From: Acidovorax sp.
GTDB lineage: Bacteria > Pseudomonadota > Gammaproteobacteria > Burkholderiales > Burkholderiaceae_C
NCBI GenBank assembly: GCA_030150585.1
Contig: JASLFM010000099.1
Location: 1 to 11,810 of the forward strand
Length of the DNA stretch: 11,810 bases
Direction: 5' to 3'
In this document: one piece after another, positions 1 to 6,690 of the stretch
How positions within the stretch are numbered: the first letter of the stretch is position 1
Layout: each line of letters begins with the position of its first letter
The notes under the pieces: generated by a model
The model's database searches: none
What the model was told of the DNA's origin: nothing
The model's input: only the letters and a program-made list of their open reading frames with translations
Made by a program: the position numbers and the translations under genes

Positions 1-948
1 CTGGGGCCGGAAGCCGATGACGAGCGACGAGGGCACGCGGCCGTCCACGTCGCGCGGCAAGGTCTCGGTCTTGTCCAGCGCGCGCAGCACGGCATCGTCC
101 CAGGCCTTGTTGCCGCTCGACTGGAGGATGCGGCGGCCCACGATGGTGCCGTCCGGCGCGGCTCTCACCTCGACTTCGGCGCGCGGATTGCCTGAAATGG
201 CATCGGGATAGACGATGTTGGGCTTGACCTTGGCGGCCACCTTGCCTCCGTAGCTGCCCGAGAGGCCTGAGCTGCGCTGCGCGTTGCCCGTGGCGGTTTC
301 GCCGCCCGTGGCACCCGCCAGGCCCTGGATGCGGCGCAGGTTGGCCTGGCGCAGATCTTCCAGATGCTTGGCTTCAGCTTCGGCCTTGCGCTTGTCCTCG
401 GCGAGCTTCTTCTGCTTTTCCTGCTCGGCCTTCTTCTGCTCGGCCAGCTTTTCGCGCTGTTCCCTCTCGCGCTCGGCTTTCTCCTTCTGCAGCCGTTCCT
501 TCTTTTCCTGCTCCAGGCGCTCGCGGCGCTCCTCTTCCTTGCGTTCGCGTTCGCGCTTTTCGCGCTCGAGTTGCTGTTGGCGCTGCTTCTTTTCTTCTTC
601 GAGCCGCTTTTTCTGGCGCTCCAGGGCGATGTCGGCCTCGCGCGTGTCGGGCTCGGCCTGGCGTGGCGGAGGAGGGGCGGGCGGTGGCGGGGTCGGCGCG
701 GGCCGGGGAGGCTCGGGCTCCGGGGCGGGCGGTGGCGGTGGTGCAACCGGGGCGGGCGCGGCCTGCTGGGGGATGGCCGACCACAACTCGGCCTCCACGG
801 CGGGCTGGTCGGCGCTGGTCTTCCACTTGACGCCCCAGGTCAGCGCACCCAGCAGGAGCGCATGTGCGAGCACGGCGAGCGTGATGGCCCGCAGGCGGCC
901 CGGTGGGCGAGGAGGCGCAAATTGGTCGCGTTCGTTGAGGGCGTGCAT
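1..948 (-). CDS. tolA: TolA, envelope-spanning Tol-Pal protein (3' end cut by window edge)
   Basis: TolA links the TolQR inner-membrane motor to TolB/Pal at the outer membrane and supports outer-membrane constriction during division. The 316 codons present show a short cytoplasmic N-terminus, one membrane helix at about residues 20-40 containing a histidine (H29), and a Pro/Ala-rich linker at about 60-100. A long Lys/Glu/Arg/Gln-rich helical domain follows (about 103-205), then a Gly/Ser linker. The C-terminal TonB/TolA-like domain (about 236-316) has IVYPDAI near its start and VPSSLVIGFRP at the end. Related proteins end near this point, so only a few residues should be missing. The start at 948 is the only ATG before the membrane helix and lies 31 bp after tolR. 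It has no clear Shine-Dalgarno; the bases before it are C-rich. Identity is secure from architecture and position; tolB and pal should follow to the left. Confidence 0.95.
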   Translation of the reverse strand, partial: MHALNERDQFAPPRPPGRLRAITLAVLAHALLLGALTWGVKWKTSADQPAVEAELWSAIPQQAAPAPVAPPPPPAPEPEPPRPAPTPPPPAPPPPRQAEPDTREADIALERQKKRLEEEKKQRQQQLEREKRERERKEEERRERLEQEKKERLQKEKAEREREQREKLAEQKKAEQEKQKKLAEDKRKAEAEAKHLEDLRQANLRRIQGLAGATGGETATGNAQRSSGLSGSYGGKVAAKVKPNIVYPDAISGNPRAEVEVRAAPDGTIVGRRILQSSGNKAWDDAVLRALDKTETLPRDVDGRVPSSLVIGFRPQ

Positions 949-979
949 GGGTGGGTGGGGGATGGAGTCCGCAGGCCGG

Positions 980-1408
980 TCAGTTGTTCCCTTGCTTGAC
1001 GGACAGGCCCACGCGCTGCACGCCGGCGCGCTGCAGCGCGTCCATGGCCTTCACAACGGTTTCATAGGACACGGTCTTTTCCGCGGCGATGATCACGGCG
1101 GACTCGTCCGGCTGCGCCTTTTGCCAGCGCAGCGCCGCATCGCCGATCTCGCGTGCCGTGAGGGTGCGCTCGGCGTCCTTGGTCTTGAAGCGCAGCGAGC
1201 CGTCCTTGGCCACGATCACCGAGGCGAAGGACTTGGGCTGGCTCTTGCTCTTGCCCACGCTGGGCACGTCGATGGCGCCTGGCGTGAGCATCGGCGCCGT
1301 CACCATGAAGATGATGAGCAGCACCAGCATCACGTCGATGAACGGCACCATGTTGATCTCGTTCATGGAGCGGCGGCGGCCGCCGTTGCGTGAGGCCATG
1401 GTGGGCAT
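980..1408 (-). CDS. tolR: TolR, ExbD/TolR-family motor subunit
   Basis: TolR is the peptidoglycan-binding subunit of the proton-driven TolQR motor in the inner membrane. The 142-residue protein has a basic N-terminus and then the family signature [19 protein letters not shown] at residues 16-34. D25 sits in the single membrane helix and matches the proton-relay aspartate known in TolR/ExbD. The periplasmic domain follows to about residue 140. The start at 1408 is preceded by an excellent AGGAGGA five bases upstream; a second in-frame ATG three codons in lacks that spacing. It begins 18 bp after the tolQ stop and ends 31 bp before the tolA start, fitting a tolQRA operon. The length is typical of the family. 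ExbD is the main alternative, but the flanking tolQ, tolA and ybgC settle it. Confidence 0.96.
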   Translation of the reverse strand: MPTMASRNGGRRRSMNEINMVPFIDVMLVLLIIFMVTAPMLTPGAIDVPSVGKSKSQPKSFASVIVAKDGSLRFKTKDAERTLTAREIGDAALRWQKAQPDESAVIIAAEKTVSYETVVKAMDALQRAGVQRVGLSVKQGNN

Positions 1409-1426
1409 GGTGTTCCTCCTTGCGCT

Positions 1427-2128
1427 TCAGTGCCCCGAAGGCGTGTTGGGGTGGGCGCCCAGGTTGCGCTGCAGGATGTTGGAGAACTCCTCGATGAAAG
1501 TCTCCTGGTGTGTGGCCACGCGGTCGATGTCACGCGCGAAGCGGTTGTAGGCGATCACGGCCGGAATGGCCGCGAACAGGCCGATGGCCGTGGCCACCAG
1601 CGCCTCGGCGATGCCGGGGGCCACCGTGGCCAGCGTGATCTGCTCCATGCCCGCAAAGCCCGTGAACGCGTGCATGATGCCCCACACCGTGCCGAACAGG
1701 CCCACGTAGGGGCTCACCGAGGCGACGGAGCCGAGGAAGGACAGGCTCGATTCGACCACGTCCATCTCGCGCTGGAAGCTCGCGCGCATGGCGCGGCGCG
1801 CGCCGTCGAGCAGGGTGCCGGGGTCGGTGATGCGGCGCTCGCGCAGTTTCTGGTATTCGCGCATGCCGCTTGCGAAGATGCGCTCCATGGGGCCTGCGTG
1901 CTTGGCGTTCTGCGCGGCACTGGCGTACAGGTCGTTGAGGCTGGTGCCGGACCAGAACTCGCGCTCGAAGTCCTCGTTGAGCGACTTCACGCGCTTGAGC
2001 GCGAACAGCTTGCGGAAGATGGCTGCCCAGCTCGCGATCGAGACGCCCACCAGCAGCAGCATGACGAGCTGCACCACCCAGCTGGCATGCAGCACGAGGT
2101 TGACGATGGACATGTCTTGGGAATTCAT
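1427..2128 (-). CDS. tolQ: TolQ, MotA/TolQ/ExbB proton-channel subunit
   Basis: TolQ forms the stator-like channel that, with TolR, converts the proton gradient into movement of TolA. The 233 residues give three membrane segments: about 15-38, about 130-157 (containing GLFGTVWGI) and about 165-195 (containing ALVATAIGLFAAIPAV). T147 and T180 lie in helices 2 and 3 at positions where the family carries conserved polar threonines. A cytoplasmic loop of about 90 residues separates helices 1 and 2, as usual. The start at 2128 overlaps the ybgC stop as ATGA, which suggests translational coupling. A second ATG at residue 6 (2113) is possible, but MNSQD is a familiar N-terminus for this protein. An upstream in-frame extension to 2215 is only ybgC sequence in another frame. 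Confidence 0.96.
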   Translation of the reverse strand: MNSQDMSIVNLVLHASWVVQLVMLLLVGVSIASWAAIFRKLFALKRVKSLNEDFEREFWSGTSLNDLYASAAQNAKHAGPMERIFASGMREYQKLRERRITDPGTLLDGARRAMRASFQREMDVVESSLSFLGSVASVSPYVGLFGTVWGIMHAFTGFAGMEQITLATVAPGIAEALVATAIGLFAAIPAVIAYNRFARDIDRVATHQETFIEEFSNILQRNLGAHPNTPSGH

Positions 2129-2550
2129 GGGAATTGTTCCAGGAGGAAGTTCGGGATTCTCGCGGGACGCATCGTGGCGCCGTCCACCCAGCCGATGCGG
2201 ATGGTGCCTTCGCACAGCAGCGGTGGCACGGTGGCGGGGGAGTCGGTCATGTGCTCTGGTTTCAGGAGCGCCTGCTGCACTATTGTCAAGGACGCCCGGC
2301 CCTTTTCAGCCAGAATCGCAGTAACAATGAGTTCATCATCGAGCCGGGCCGGACGGTGGTAACGCAGCCGCGCATCGGTTACGACGAACATGCCGCCGGT
2401 TTGTTCCCGCAGTTTGCGCTGCTCCAGCCCCAGCGAGCGCAGCCATTCGGTGCGCGCGCGCTCGAAAAACTTGAGGTAGTTGGCGTAGAACACGATGCCC
2501 CCGGCATCGGTGTCCTCCCAGTAGATGCGGATCGGGAACCCGAACGCCAT
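2125..2550 (-). CDS. ybgC: YbgC, tol-pal-associated acyl-CoA thioesterase
   Basis: YbgC is a hot-dog-fold thioesterase that hydrolyses acyl-CoA or acyl-ACP thioesters in the cytoplasm and is usually the first gene of the tol-pal operon. The 141-residue protein opens with the 4HBT-family signature, seen here as YWEDTDAGGIVFYANYLKFF at residues 10-29. D15 matches the catalytic aspartate of the family. RYHRPARLDDEL at 63-74 is another conserved stretch. The start at 2550 has an AGGGAG ribosome site overlapping the stop codon of the aminotransferase 10 bp upstream. The longer reading frame to 2736 only reads antisense-frame aminotransferase sequence and is rejected. The stop overlaps the tolQ ATG. 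The true substrate cannot be told from sequence. Confidence 0.94.
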   Translation of the reverse strand: MAFGFPIRIYWEDTDAGGIVFYANYLKFFERARTEWLRSLGLEQRKLREQTGGMFVVTDARLRYHRPARLDDELIVTAILAEKGRASLTIVQQALLKPEHMTDSPATVPPLLCEGTIRIGWVDGATMRPARIPNFLLEQFP

Positions 2551-2560
2551 GGCTGCTCCC

Positions 2561-3745
2561 TCAGCCGAGCACGCGCGTGAGGCGCGCCACCGACTCCTGC
2601 AGCTGCGCCATCGAATTGGCGGTGGAGAAGCGGACATAGCGTGCGGGATCGTGCGTGCCGAAGTCGCGCCCCGGCGTGATGGCCAGATGGGCCTGGCGCA
2701 TGAGCTCGAACGCGAAGTCCCAACTGCCCGAAACACCCAAACGCTCGGCCGCGCGCGTGCAGTCGGCCCAGGCGTAGAAGGCGCCGTCGGGCATCACGGG
2801 GACTGTGAGGCCCAGCCGGTCGAGCGCGGGAATGAAGAAGTCGCGCCGTGCCTTGAATTCGGCGCGGCGGCGCTCGTACTCGGCGATGCTCTCGGGTTCG
2901 AAGCAGGCCAGCGCAGCCAGCTGGGATACGGTGCTTGCACAGATGAACAGGTTCTGCGCCAGGCGCTCCACGGCGGGCACGAGCACCTCGGGCACCACCA
3001 TCCAGCCCAGGCGCCAGCCCGTCATGTTGAAGTACTTGCTGAAGCTGTTGATGCTGATGACGTTCTCGTCGATGGCCAGGGCCGTCTGGCCGAAGGCCTC
3101 GTCGTAGGACAGGCCCAGGTAGATCTCGTCGATGAGCGTGATGCCGCCACGCGACTGCACCGCCGTATGGATGCGGCGCAGCTCATCCGGCGCAATCGAG
3201 GTGCCCGTGGGGTTGGAGGGCGAGGCCAGCAGCACGCCGCGCGTGCGCTCGCCCCAGGCCGCCTCCACCTTGGCCGCGCTGAGCTGGAAGCGCTCCTCGG
3301 CCGTCGTGGGGATCAGCACCGCCCGGCCCTCGGCCGCGCTCACGAAGTGGCGGTTGCAGGGGTAGCTCGGGTCGGGCATGAGGATCTCGTCGCCCGCGTC
3401 GATGAGCGCCAGGCACGCGAGCTGCAGCGCGGCCGATGCGCCTGCCGTGACCACGATGCGCCGCGCCGGCACGTCAACGCCGAAGCGCTCGCCATACCAG
3501 GCGCTGATGCGCTCGCGCAGCGCATCGAGGCCCAGCGCCTGCGTGTACTGCGTGGCACCGTCGCGCACGGCCTTGGCAGCGGCTTCCTGCACCAGGGGCG
3601 GGGCGGTGAAGTCGGGCTCGCCGATGTTCAGGAAGATCATCGGCTCGCGGCTGCCTGCCACTTCGCGCGCCAGGGCCTGGGCGGCCTTGGCCACCTCCAT
3701 CACATAGAACGGTTCGATGCGCTTGGCGCGGGTGGACAGCTTCAT
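2561..3745 (-). CDS. Class I/II PLP-dependent aminotransferase, substrate unknown
   Basis: This is a fold-type I aminotransferase of the AspC/AlaA-like group, expected to move amino groups between an amino acid and a 2-oxo acid in the cytoplasm. Its 394 residues contain NIGEPDF at 40-46, GASAALQLA at 102-110, ASPSNPTG at 174-181 (N178 contacts the cofactor), and D206 and Y209 in LIDEIY. The Schiff-base lysine is K237 in SFSKYFNMTGWRLGW, and R372 in RYVRFS is the usual carboxylate-binding arginine. All key residues are present, so it should be active. An AGGAAA site lies shortly before the start at 3745. The gene sits 72 bp after nusB and 10 bp before ybgC and may share their transcript. Substrate specificity (aspartate, alanine, aromatic or other) cannot be assigned, so no symbol is given. 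Confidence 0.92.
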   Translation of the reverse strand: MKLSTRAKRIEPFYVMEVAKAAQALAREVAGSREPMIFLNIGEPDFTAPPLVQEAAAKAVRDGATQYTQALGLDALRERISAWYGERFGVDVPARRIVVTAGASAALQLACLALIDAGDEILMPDPSYPCNRHFVSAAEGRAVLIPTTAEERFQLSAAKVEAAWGERTRGVLLASPSNPTGTSIAPDELRRIHTAVQSRGGITLIDEIYLGLSYDEAFGQTALAIDENVISINSFSKYFNMTGWRLGWMVVPEVLVPAVERLAQNLFICASTVSQLAALACFEPESIAEYERRRAEFKARRDFFIPALDRLGLTVPVMPDGAFYAWADCTRAAERLGVSGSWDFAFELMRQAHLAITPGRDFGTHDPARYVRFSTANSMAQLQESVARLTRVLG

Positions 3746-3759
3746 GGAGTGTTTCCTGC

Positions 3760-3777
3760 GGCCCGCGCGGGCGGGCC
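3760..3777 (-). other. Perfect GC hairpin just upstream of the aminotransferase ribosome site
   Basis: Seven-base perfect inverted arms (GGCCCGC and GCGGGCC) with a 4-base loop lie in the 72-bp nusB-aminotransferase gap, directly before the AGGAAA ribosome site. No T-run follows in the direction of transcription, so it does not look like an intrinsic terminator. It could tune translation, protect an RNA end, or be a by-product of high GC. Confidence 0.4.
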
Positions 3778-3817
3778 TGTGGGGTGCATGTGGCGGGCGC
3801 GCGTGGCGCCCAGGGGG

Positions 3818-4354
3818 TCAGGCGCTGCCGGTGCCGGCCGCCTGGTCGGCGGCCACCTCGGCTGCTCGCAGCTTGGGTGCGAGCGAGCCGAGCACGGCGT
3901 TCACGTACTTGTGGCCGTCGGTGCCGCCGAATTCCTTGGCCAGCTCGATGCACTCATTGAGCACCACGCGCCAGGGCACGTCGGGGCAGTGCATGAATTC
4001 GTACACACCGATCCACATCACGGCGTGCTCGATGGGCGAGATCTCGCCGAGCTTGCGGTCGAGCTGTGGGGTGATGAGCGCATCCAGATCGGGCTCCGCC
4101 TCGATGCAGCCGTGCAGGAGGGCATCGTAATGCGCGGAGTCGGCCTTGTGGAAGCCCGCCAGGTCGCGCGTGAAGCGGTCGATGGCGCTGGCCTCGTTGC
4201 GGCCCACGATGTGCTGGTAGAGCGCCTGCAGCGCGAACTCGCGCGCGCGGCTGCGCGTGGATTTGGACGCGGCCTTGCGTGCGCCCGTGCTGGTCAGTCC
4301 CGTGCGCGTCTGGCGCGGCGGGCGCTTGGAGGCGGGGTTGGTGGAATCGCTCAT
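3818..4354 (-). CDS. nusB: NusB, transcription antitermination factor
   Basis: NusB binds boxA RNA with NusE (S10) and supports antitermination in rRNA operons. Of its 178 residues, about 36-160 form the recognisable all-helical domain, opening with [12 protein letters not shown] (36-47). The closing family signature includes [13 protein letters not shown] (131-143) and [11 protein letters not shown] (149-159). A basic, low-complexity N-terminal tail of about 35 residues and an Ala-rich C-terminal tail make it longer than E. coli NusB (139 residues). The start at 4354 lies one base after the ribH stop and has no strong ribosome site of its own, so translation is probably coupled to ribH. A frame extension to 4471 is ribH read in another frame. 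ribH-nusB adjacency is common in Proteobacteria and supports the call. Confidence 0.95.
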   Translation of the reverse strand: MSDSTNPASKRPPRQTRTGLTSTGARKAASKSTRSRAREFALQALYQHIVGRNEASAIDRFTRDLAGFHKADSAHYDALLHGCIEAEPDLDALITPQLDRKLGEISPIEHAVMWIGVYEFMHCPDVPWRVVLNECIELAKEFGGTDGHKYVNAVLGSLAPKLRAAEVAADQAAGTGSA

Positions 4355-4355
4355 G

Positions 4356-4820
4356 TCAGTTAAGTTCGCCCAGCAGGTTGGCCATTTCCACGGCCACGCG
4401 CGCGGCGTCGCGGCCCTTCTCGGTCTGGCGCGCGATGGCCTGCTCGAGGTTCTCGGTGGTGATGATGGCATTGGCGATGGGCAGCTGGTAGTCCAGCGCC
4501 ACGCGCGTCACGCCTGCGCCCGACTCATTGGCCACGAGCTCGAAGTGGTAGGTCTCGCCGCGGATGATGCAGCCCAGGGCCACGAGCGCGTCGTACTTGT
4601 CACGCTCGGCCAGGGCCTGCAGCGCCACGGGCACTTCGAGCGCGCCGGGTACGAACACGTGGTCGATGTGCTTTTCCTGCACGCCGAGCGCGACCAGTTC
4701 CTCGCGGCAGGCCGCCGCGAGCGTGTTGGTGATGTTCTCATTGAAGCGGGCCTGGACGATGCCGATGTGCAGCTTCTTGCCATCGAGCTTGTCCGCCGTT
4801 CCTTTATCTGCGCCAAACAT
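4356..4820 (-). CDS. ribH: RibH, 6,7-dimethyl-8-ribityllumazine synthase
   Basis: RibH condenses 5-amino-6-ribitylamino-uracil with 3,4-dihydroxy-2-butanone 4-phosphate to give 6,7-dimethyl-8-ribityllumazine, the penultimate riboflavin intermediate. The 154 residues carry the family motifs IVQARFN (21-27), [10 protein letters not shown] (57-66) and [20 protein letters not shown] (81-100). H92 is the expected catalytic histidine, and the conserved LPIAN...TTENLEQA region follows at 113-128. The length is typical for a lumazine synthase, which assembles into pentamers or capsids. The start at 4820 has an AAGGAA ribosome site inside the last codons of ribBA, only 4 bp upstream. One base separates its stop from nusB. 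RibBA supplies one of its substrates, so the neighbours act in consecutive steps. Confidence 0.97.
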   Translation of the reverse strand: MFGADKGTADKLDGKKLHIGIVQARFNENITNTLAAACREELVALGVQEKHIDHVFVPGALEVPVALQALAERDKYDALVALGCIIRGETYHFELVANESGAGVTRVALDYQLPIANAIITTENLEQAIARQTEKGRDAARVAVEMANLLGELN

Positions 4821-4824
4821 GGTG

Positions 4825-5946
4825 TTATTCCTTGGGGATGTATCCGACGATCTCGAGCCCGTAGCCCGCCATGCTGGGCAGGCGGCGCGGCTGGCCCATG
4901 AGCTGCATCCTGGCCACGCCCACTTCGCGCAGGATCTGCGCCCCCACGCCGTAGGTGCGCAGGTCCATGCGGCCGCGCTCCGGGGCCTGGGCCGAGCGGG
5001 CCTTGCCCTCGAACTGTTCGAGCAACTGCTCGGCACTCTCGCCGCAGTTGAGCAGCACGGCCACGCCCTTGCCCTGGCGGGCGATGTACTGCAGGCTGGT
5101 GTCAAGGCCCCACGAGTGCATGGAGCGGTTCACTTCGAGCGCATCGAGCACCGACAGCGGCTCGTGCACGCGAACGGGCACCGTGTCCTGCGCGCTCCAT
5201 TCGCCCTTGACGAGGGCCAGGTGCACGCTGTGGCTCGGCGCGTCGCGGAACGCATGGGCCGTGAACTCGCCGAAGGCCGTGCGCAGCGAGCGGCTGCCGA
5301 CCTTCGTGACCAGCGACTCGGTGCGGCTGCGGTATTCGATAAGGTCGGCGATGGTGCCGATCTTGAGGCCATGCTCGGCGGCGAACAATTGCAGGTCGGG
5401 CAGGCGCGCCATGGTGCCATCGTCCTTCATGACCTCGCAGATCACGGCAGAGGGACTGCAGCCGGCCATGCCGGCCAGGTCGCAGCCGGCCTCGGTATGG
5501 CCCGCGCGCATGAGCACGCCGCCGTCCACGGCCTGCAGCGGGAAGATGTGGCCGGGCTGCACGAGGTCGCTGGCCTGGGCGCCCGGCGCCACGGCGGCTT
5601 GCACGGTGCGTGCGCGGTCGGCGGCGGAGATGCCCGTGGTCACGCCCTCGGCGGCCTCGATCGACACGGTGAAGGCCGTGCCCATCTTGGTGCCGTTGCG
5701 CGCCACCATGGGCGGCAGCTGCAGGCGTTCGCAGCGCTCGCGCGTGAGCGTGAGGCAGATCAGGCCCCGGCCGAAGCGCGCCATGAAGTTGATGGCTTCG
5801 GGTGTCACATGGTCCGCGGCGAGCACGAGGTCGCCTTCGTTCTCGCGGTCTTCCTCGTCCACGAGGATGACGATGCGCCCGGCGCGCATCTCGGCCACGA
5901 TGTCTTCCACGGGCGAAACGGGCACGGGAGTGAGGGGGGTGGTCAT
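4825..5946 (-). CDS. ribBA: RibBA/RibBX-like: DHBP synthase fused to a probably inactive GTP cyclohydrolase II domain
   Basis: The N-terminal half (about 1-205 of 373 residues) is 3,4-dihydroxy-2-butanone 4-phosphate synthase, which makes the four-carbon donor for riboflavin. It shows [11 protein letters not shown] (30-40), [10 protein letters not shown] (103-112) and [11 protein letters not shown] (147-157), all catalytic signatures. The C-terminal half (about 210-373) is RibA-like in length and ends with [13 protein letters not shown], as RibA proteins do. However, the zinc motif of GTP cyclohydrolase II (three cysteines, as in CLTGD and RCDCG) is replaced by the stretch at 262-281, which has no cysteine. 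The RQEGRGIGL-type loop is also absent. This matches the described RibBX type, in which only the RibB activity remains. The start at 5946 lacks a clear ribosome site. Upstream extension to 6063 is possible but is Arg/Pro-rich and not family-like. Confidence 0.92.
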   Translation of the reverse strand: MTTPLTPVPVSPVEDIVAEMRAGRIVILVDEEDRENEGDLVLAADHVTPEAINFMARFGRGLICLTLTRERCERLQLPPMVARNGTKMGTAFTVSIEAAEGVTTGISAADRARTVQAAVAPGAQASDLVQPGHIFPLQAVDGGVLMRAGHTEAGCDLAGMAGCSPSAVICEVMKDDGTMARLPDLQLFAAEHGLKIGTIADLIEYRSRTESLVTKVGSRSLRTAFGEFTAHAFRDAPSHSVHLALVKGEWSAQDTVPVRVHEPLSVLDALEVNRSMHSWGLDTSLQYIARQGKGVAVLLNCGESAEQLLEQFEGKARSAQAPERGRMDLRTYGVGAQILREVGVARMQLMGQPRRLPSMAGYGLEIVGYIPKE

Positions 5947-6118
5947 GGAGGGCTTTCGTCTAGGGTGGCGGCGCAAGGCAGGTTCCCCAGGGCCGCAGGG
6001 CACTCCAAAGAACAAGCGATGCGGCGTTGCCGCTCGGGGAGGACGGCGCCCCAAGGTGGGCACGTCATCCGAAGGAGCCGATTTTAGTCCAGCGCGGGCC
6101 CGTTATCGCCAGGCAGGG
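5947..6118. other. 172-bp leader region of the rib-nusB-tol string
   Basis: This gap separates the ferredoxin stop from the ribBA start. Reading on the minus strand, the only AT-rich hexamer is TAAAAT at 6081-6086, a possible -10 box, with no convincing -35 partner. I looked for an FMN riboswitch, which often precedes ribB in Proteobacteria, and could not find its conserved blocks. No terminator with a T-run is visible for the ferredoxin gene, so read-through from upstream is possible. Confidence 0.35.
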
Positions 6119-6415
6119 TCAGTAGGTGGGGCCTTCGAGCACCACATCCGACTCGGGGTAGGCCACGCAGGGCAGCACGCAGCCCTCGGCCTTTTCCTCG
6201 GCGGTGAGGCCGGGCCATTCAATCTCGTAGCGTACGCTGCCCTGTGCGAGGCGGCCCAGGCAGGTGCGGCAGGTGCCATTGCGGCAGGAGCTGGGCCAGT
6301 CGATGCCGCCTTGCTCCAGCGATTGCAGCAGGGGCTGGTCGGCCCAGGCATCGCACTGCTGTCCGTCGGGCTGGGTGTAGGCGGTGTACAGGGGGGGCGT
6401 GAGGGGGGCGTCCAT
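6119..6415 (-). CDS. Small [2Fe-2S] plant-type ferredoxin
   Basis: This 98-residue protein is an electron carrier of the plant/cyanobacterial ferredoxin fold. Four cysteines are spaced C44-x4-C49-x2-C52-x30-C83, inside [17 protein letters not shown] and the later LPCVAYP, which is the cluster-binding pattern of this family. A fifth cysteine (C79) lies just before the last ligand. There is no reductase or other partner domain, so it acts as a stand-alone carrier in the cytoplasm. The redox partner cannot be inferred from the neighbours. The start at 6415 gives a family-like N-terminus (a beta strand followed by [13 protein letters not shown]). A longer frame to 6565 would run through the intergenic repeat and is unlikely. 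The ribosome site is weak. Related small ferredoxins serve oxygenases or Fe-S assembly; I cannot choose between them. Confidence 0.88.
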   Translation of the reverse strand: MDAPLTPPLYTAYTQPDGQQCDAWADQPLLQSLEQGGIDWPSSCRNGTCRTCLGRLAQGSVRYEIEWPGLTAEEKAEGCVLPCVAYPESDVVLEGPTY

Positions 6416-6425
6416 GGAATTGAGG

Positions 6426-6480
6426 AAAAAGAGGGGCTGGCGCCCGTGGGTAAAGCGCAAGCAGCTATGGAAAGAGGAGC
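6426..6480. repeat. Possible Comamonadaceae dispersed intergenic repeat
   Basis: The stretch contains GGCGC-N10-GCGC followed by AAGCAGCTAT and a short purine-rich tail ending GAGGAGC. It resembles, from memory, a short repeat that occurs many times between genes in Comamonadaceae, with a GCGC stem and an AGCTAT core. Only one copy is in this window, so repetition is not shown here. Confidence 0.4.
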
Positions 6481-6553
6481 GATTGACAGCGGGGCCACAT
6501 GCACATGGCGGAAGGTGGGCGCTGCTGAAAAAATGGGCAATGCAAGCCAAGTC

Positions 6554-6617
6554 CTTGCGAATCAACCACTTGCGCTGTCCATACAGGACTTGTCAAAACT
6601 TATCCACACCATTGTCC
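6554..6617 (+). repeat. 64-bp direct repeat, copy 1
   Basis: It matches 6679-6742 at 54 of 64 positions with no gaps, in the same orientation and 125 bp apart. The longest shared runs are CCATACAGGACTTG and CAAAACTTATCCACA, separated by one base. The block includes a perfect DnaA box. In this copy an 8-bp inverted repeat, CAAGTCCT (6548-6555) with AGGACTTG (6585-6592), can also form; copy 2 lacks the left arm. Confidence 0.85.
6600..6608 (+). promoter_or_regulatory. DnaA box 1 (TTATCCACA)
   Basis: This is an exact match to the high-affinity E. coli DnaA box. It lies inside repeat copy 1. DnaA box specificity is well conserved across Proteobacteria, so binding is plausible, but one box alone could occur by chance. 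Confidence 0.6.
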
Positions 6618-6663
6618 CGCATTGGCTGGGAAAACCGGGTACCGGTCTGCGTAAAAAATAAGC

Positions 6664-6690
6664 AAATTAGCAATTGCCCTTGCTAATCAA
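6664..6690 (-). promoter_or_regulatory. Candidate leftward promoter with overlapping inverted repeat
   Basis: Reading leftwards, TTGATT (6685-6690) and an extended -10, TGC-TAATTT (TAATTT at 6664-6669), are 15 bp apart, somewhat short for sigma-70. The perfect inverted repeat ATTAGCAA-N6-TTGCTAAT (6666-6673 and 6680-6687) covers the spacer and could be an operator. It would serve the ferredoxin gene with a leader of about 240 bases. This is only a suggestion from sequence. Confidence 0.3.

Noticed and set aside
284..1393. Plus-strand frames opposite tolA and tolR rich in Ser/Phe/Cys or Leu/Phe
   Set aside because: They come from reading the Lys/Glu-rich tolA helix backwards; the hydrophobic runs are not real membrane proteins.
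2525..4363. 612-codon plus-strand open frame opposite the aminotransferase and nusB
   Set aside because: It spans two real genes on the other strand and has no recognisable motif, only His/Arg/Gly/Ala-rich composition.
5947..6118. FMN riboswitch upstream of ribBA
   Set aside because: This was expected from known biology, but the conserved RFN blocks are not present in the leader on the minus strand.
6416..6565. N-terminal extension of the ferredoxin to an ATG at 6565
   Set aside because: The extra 50 residues are not ferredoxin-like and would be encoded by the intergenic repeat region.
4564..6661. Two long plus-strand frames (507 and 568 codons) opposite ribH, ribBA and the ferredoxin
   Set aside because: They are shadows of well-identified genes with typical motifs on the minus strand and contain no domain of their own.
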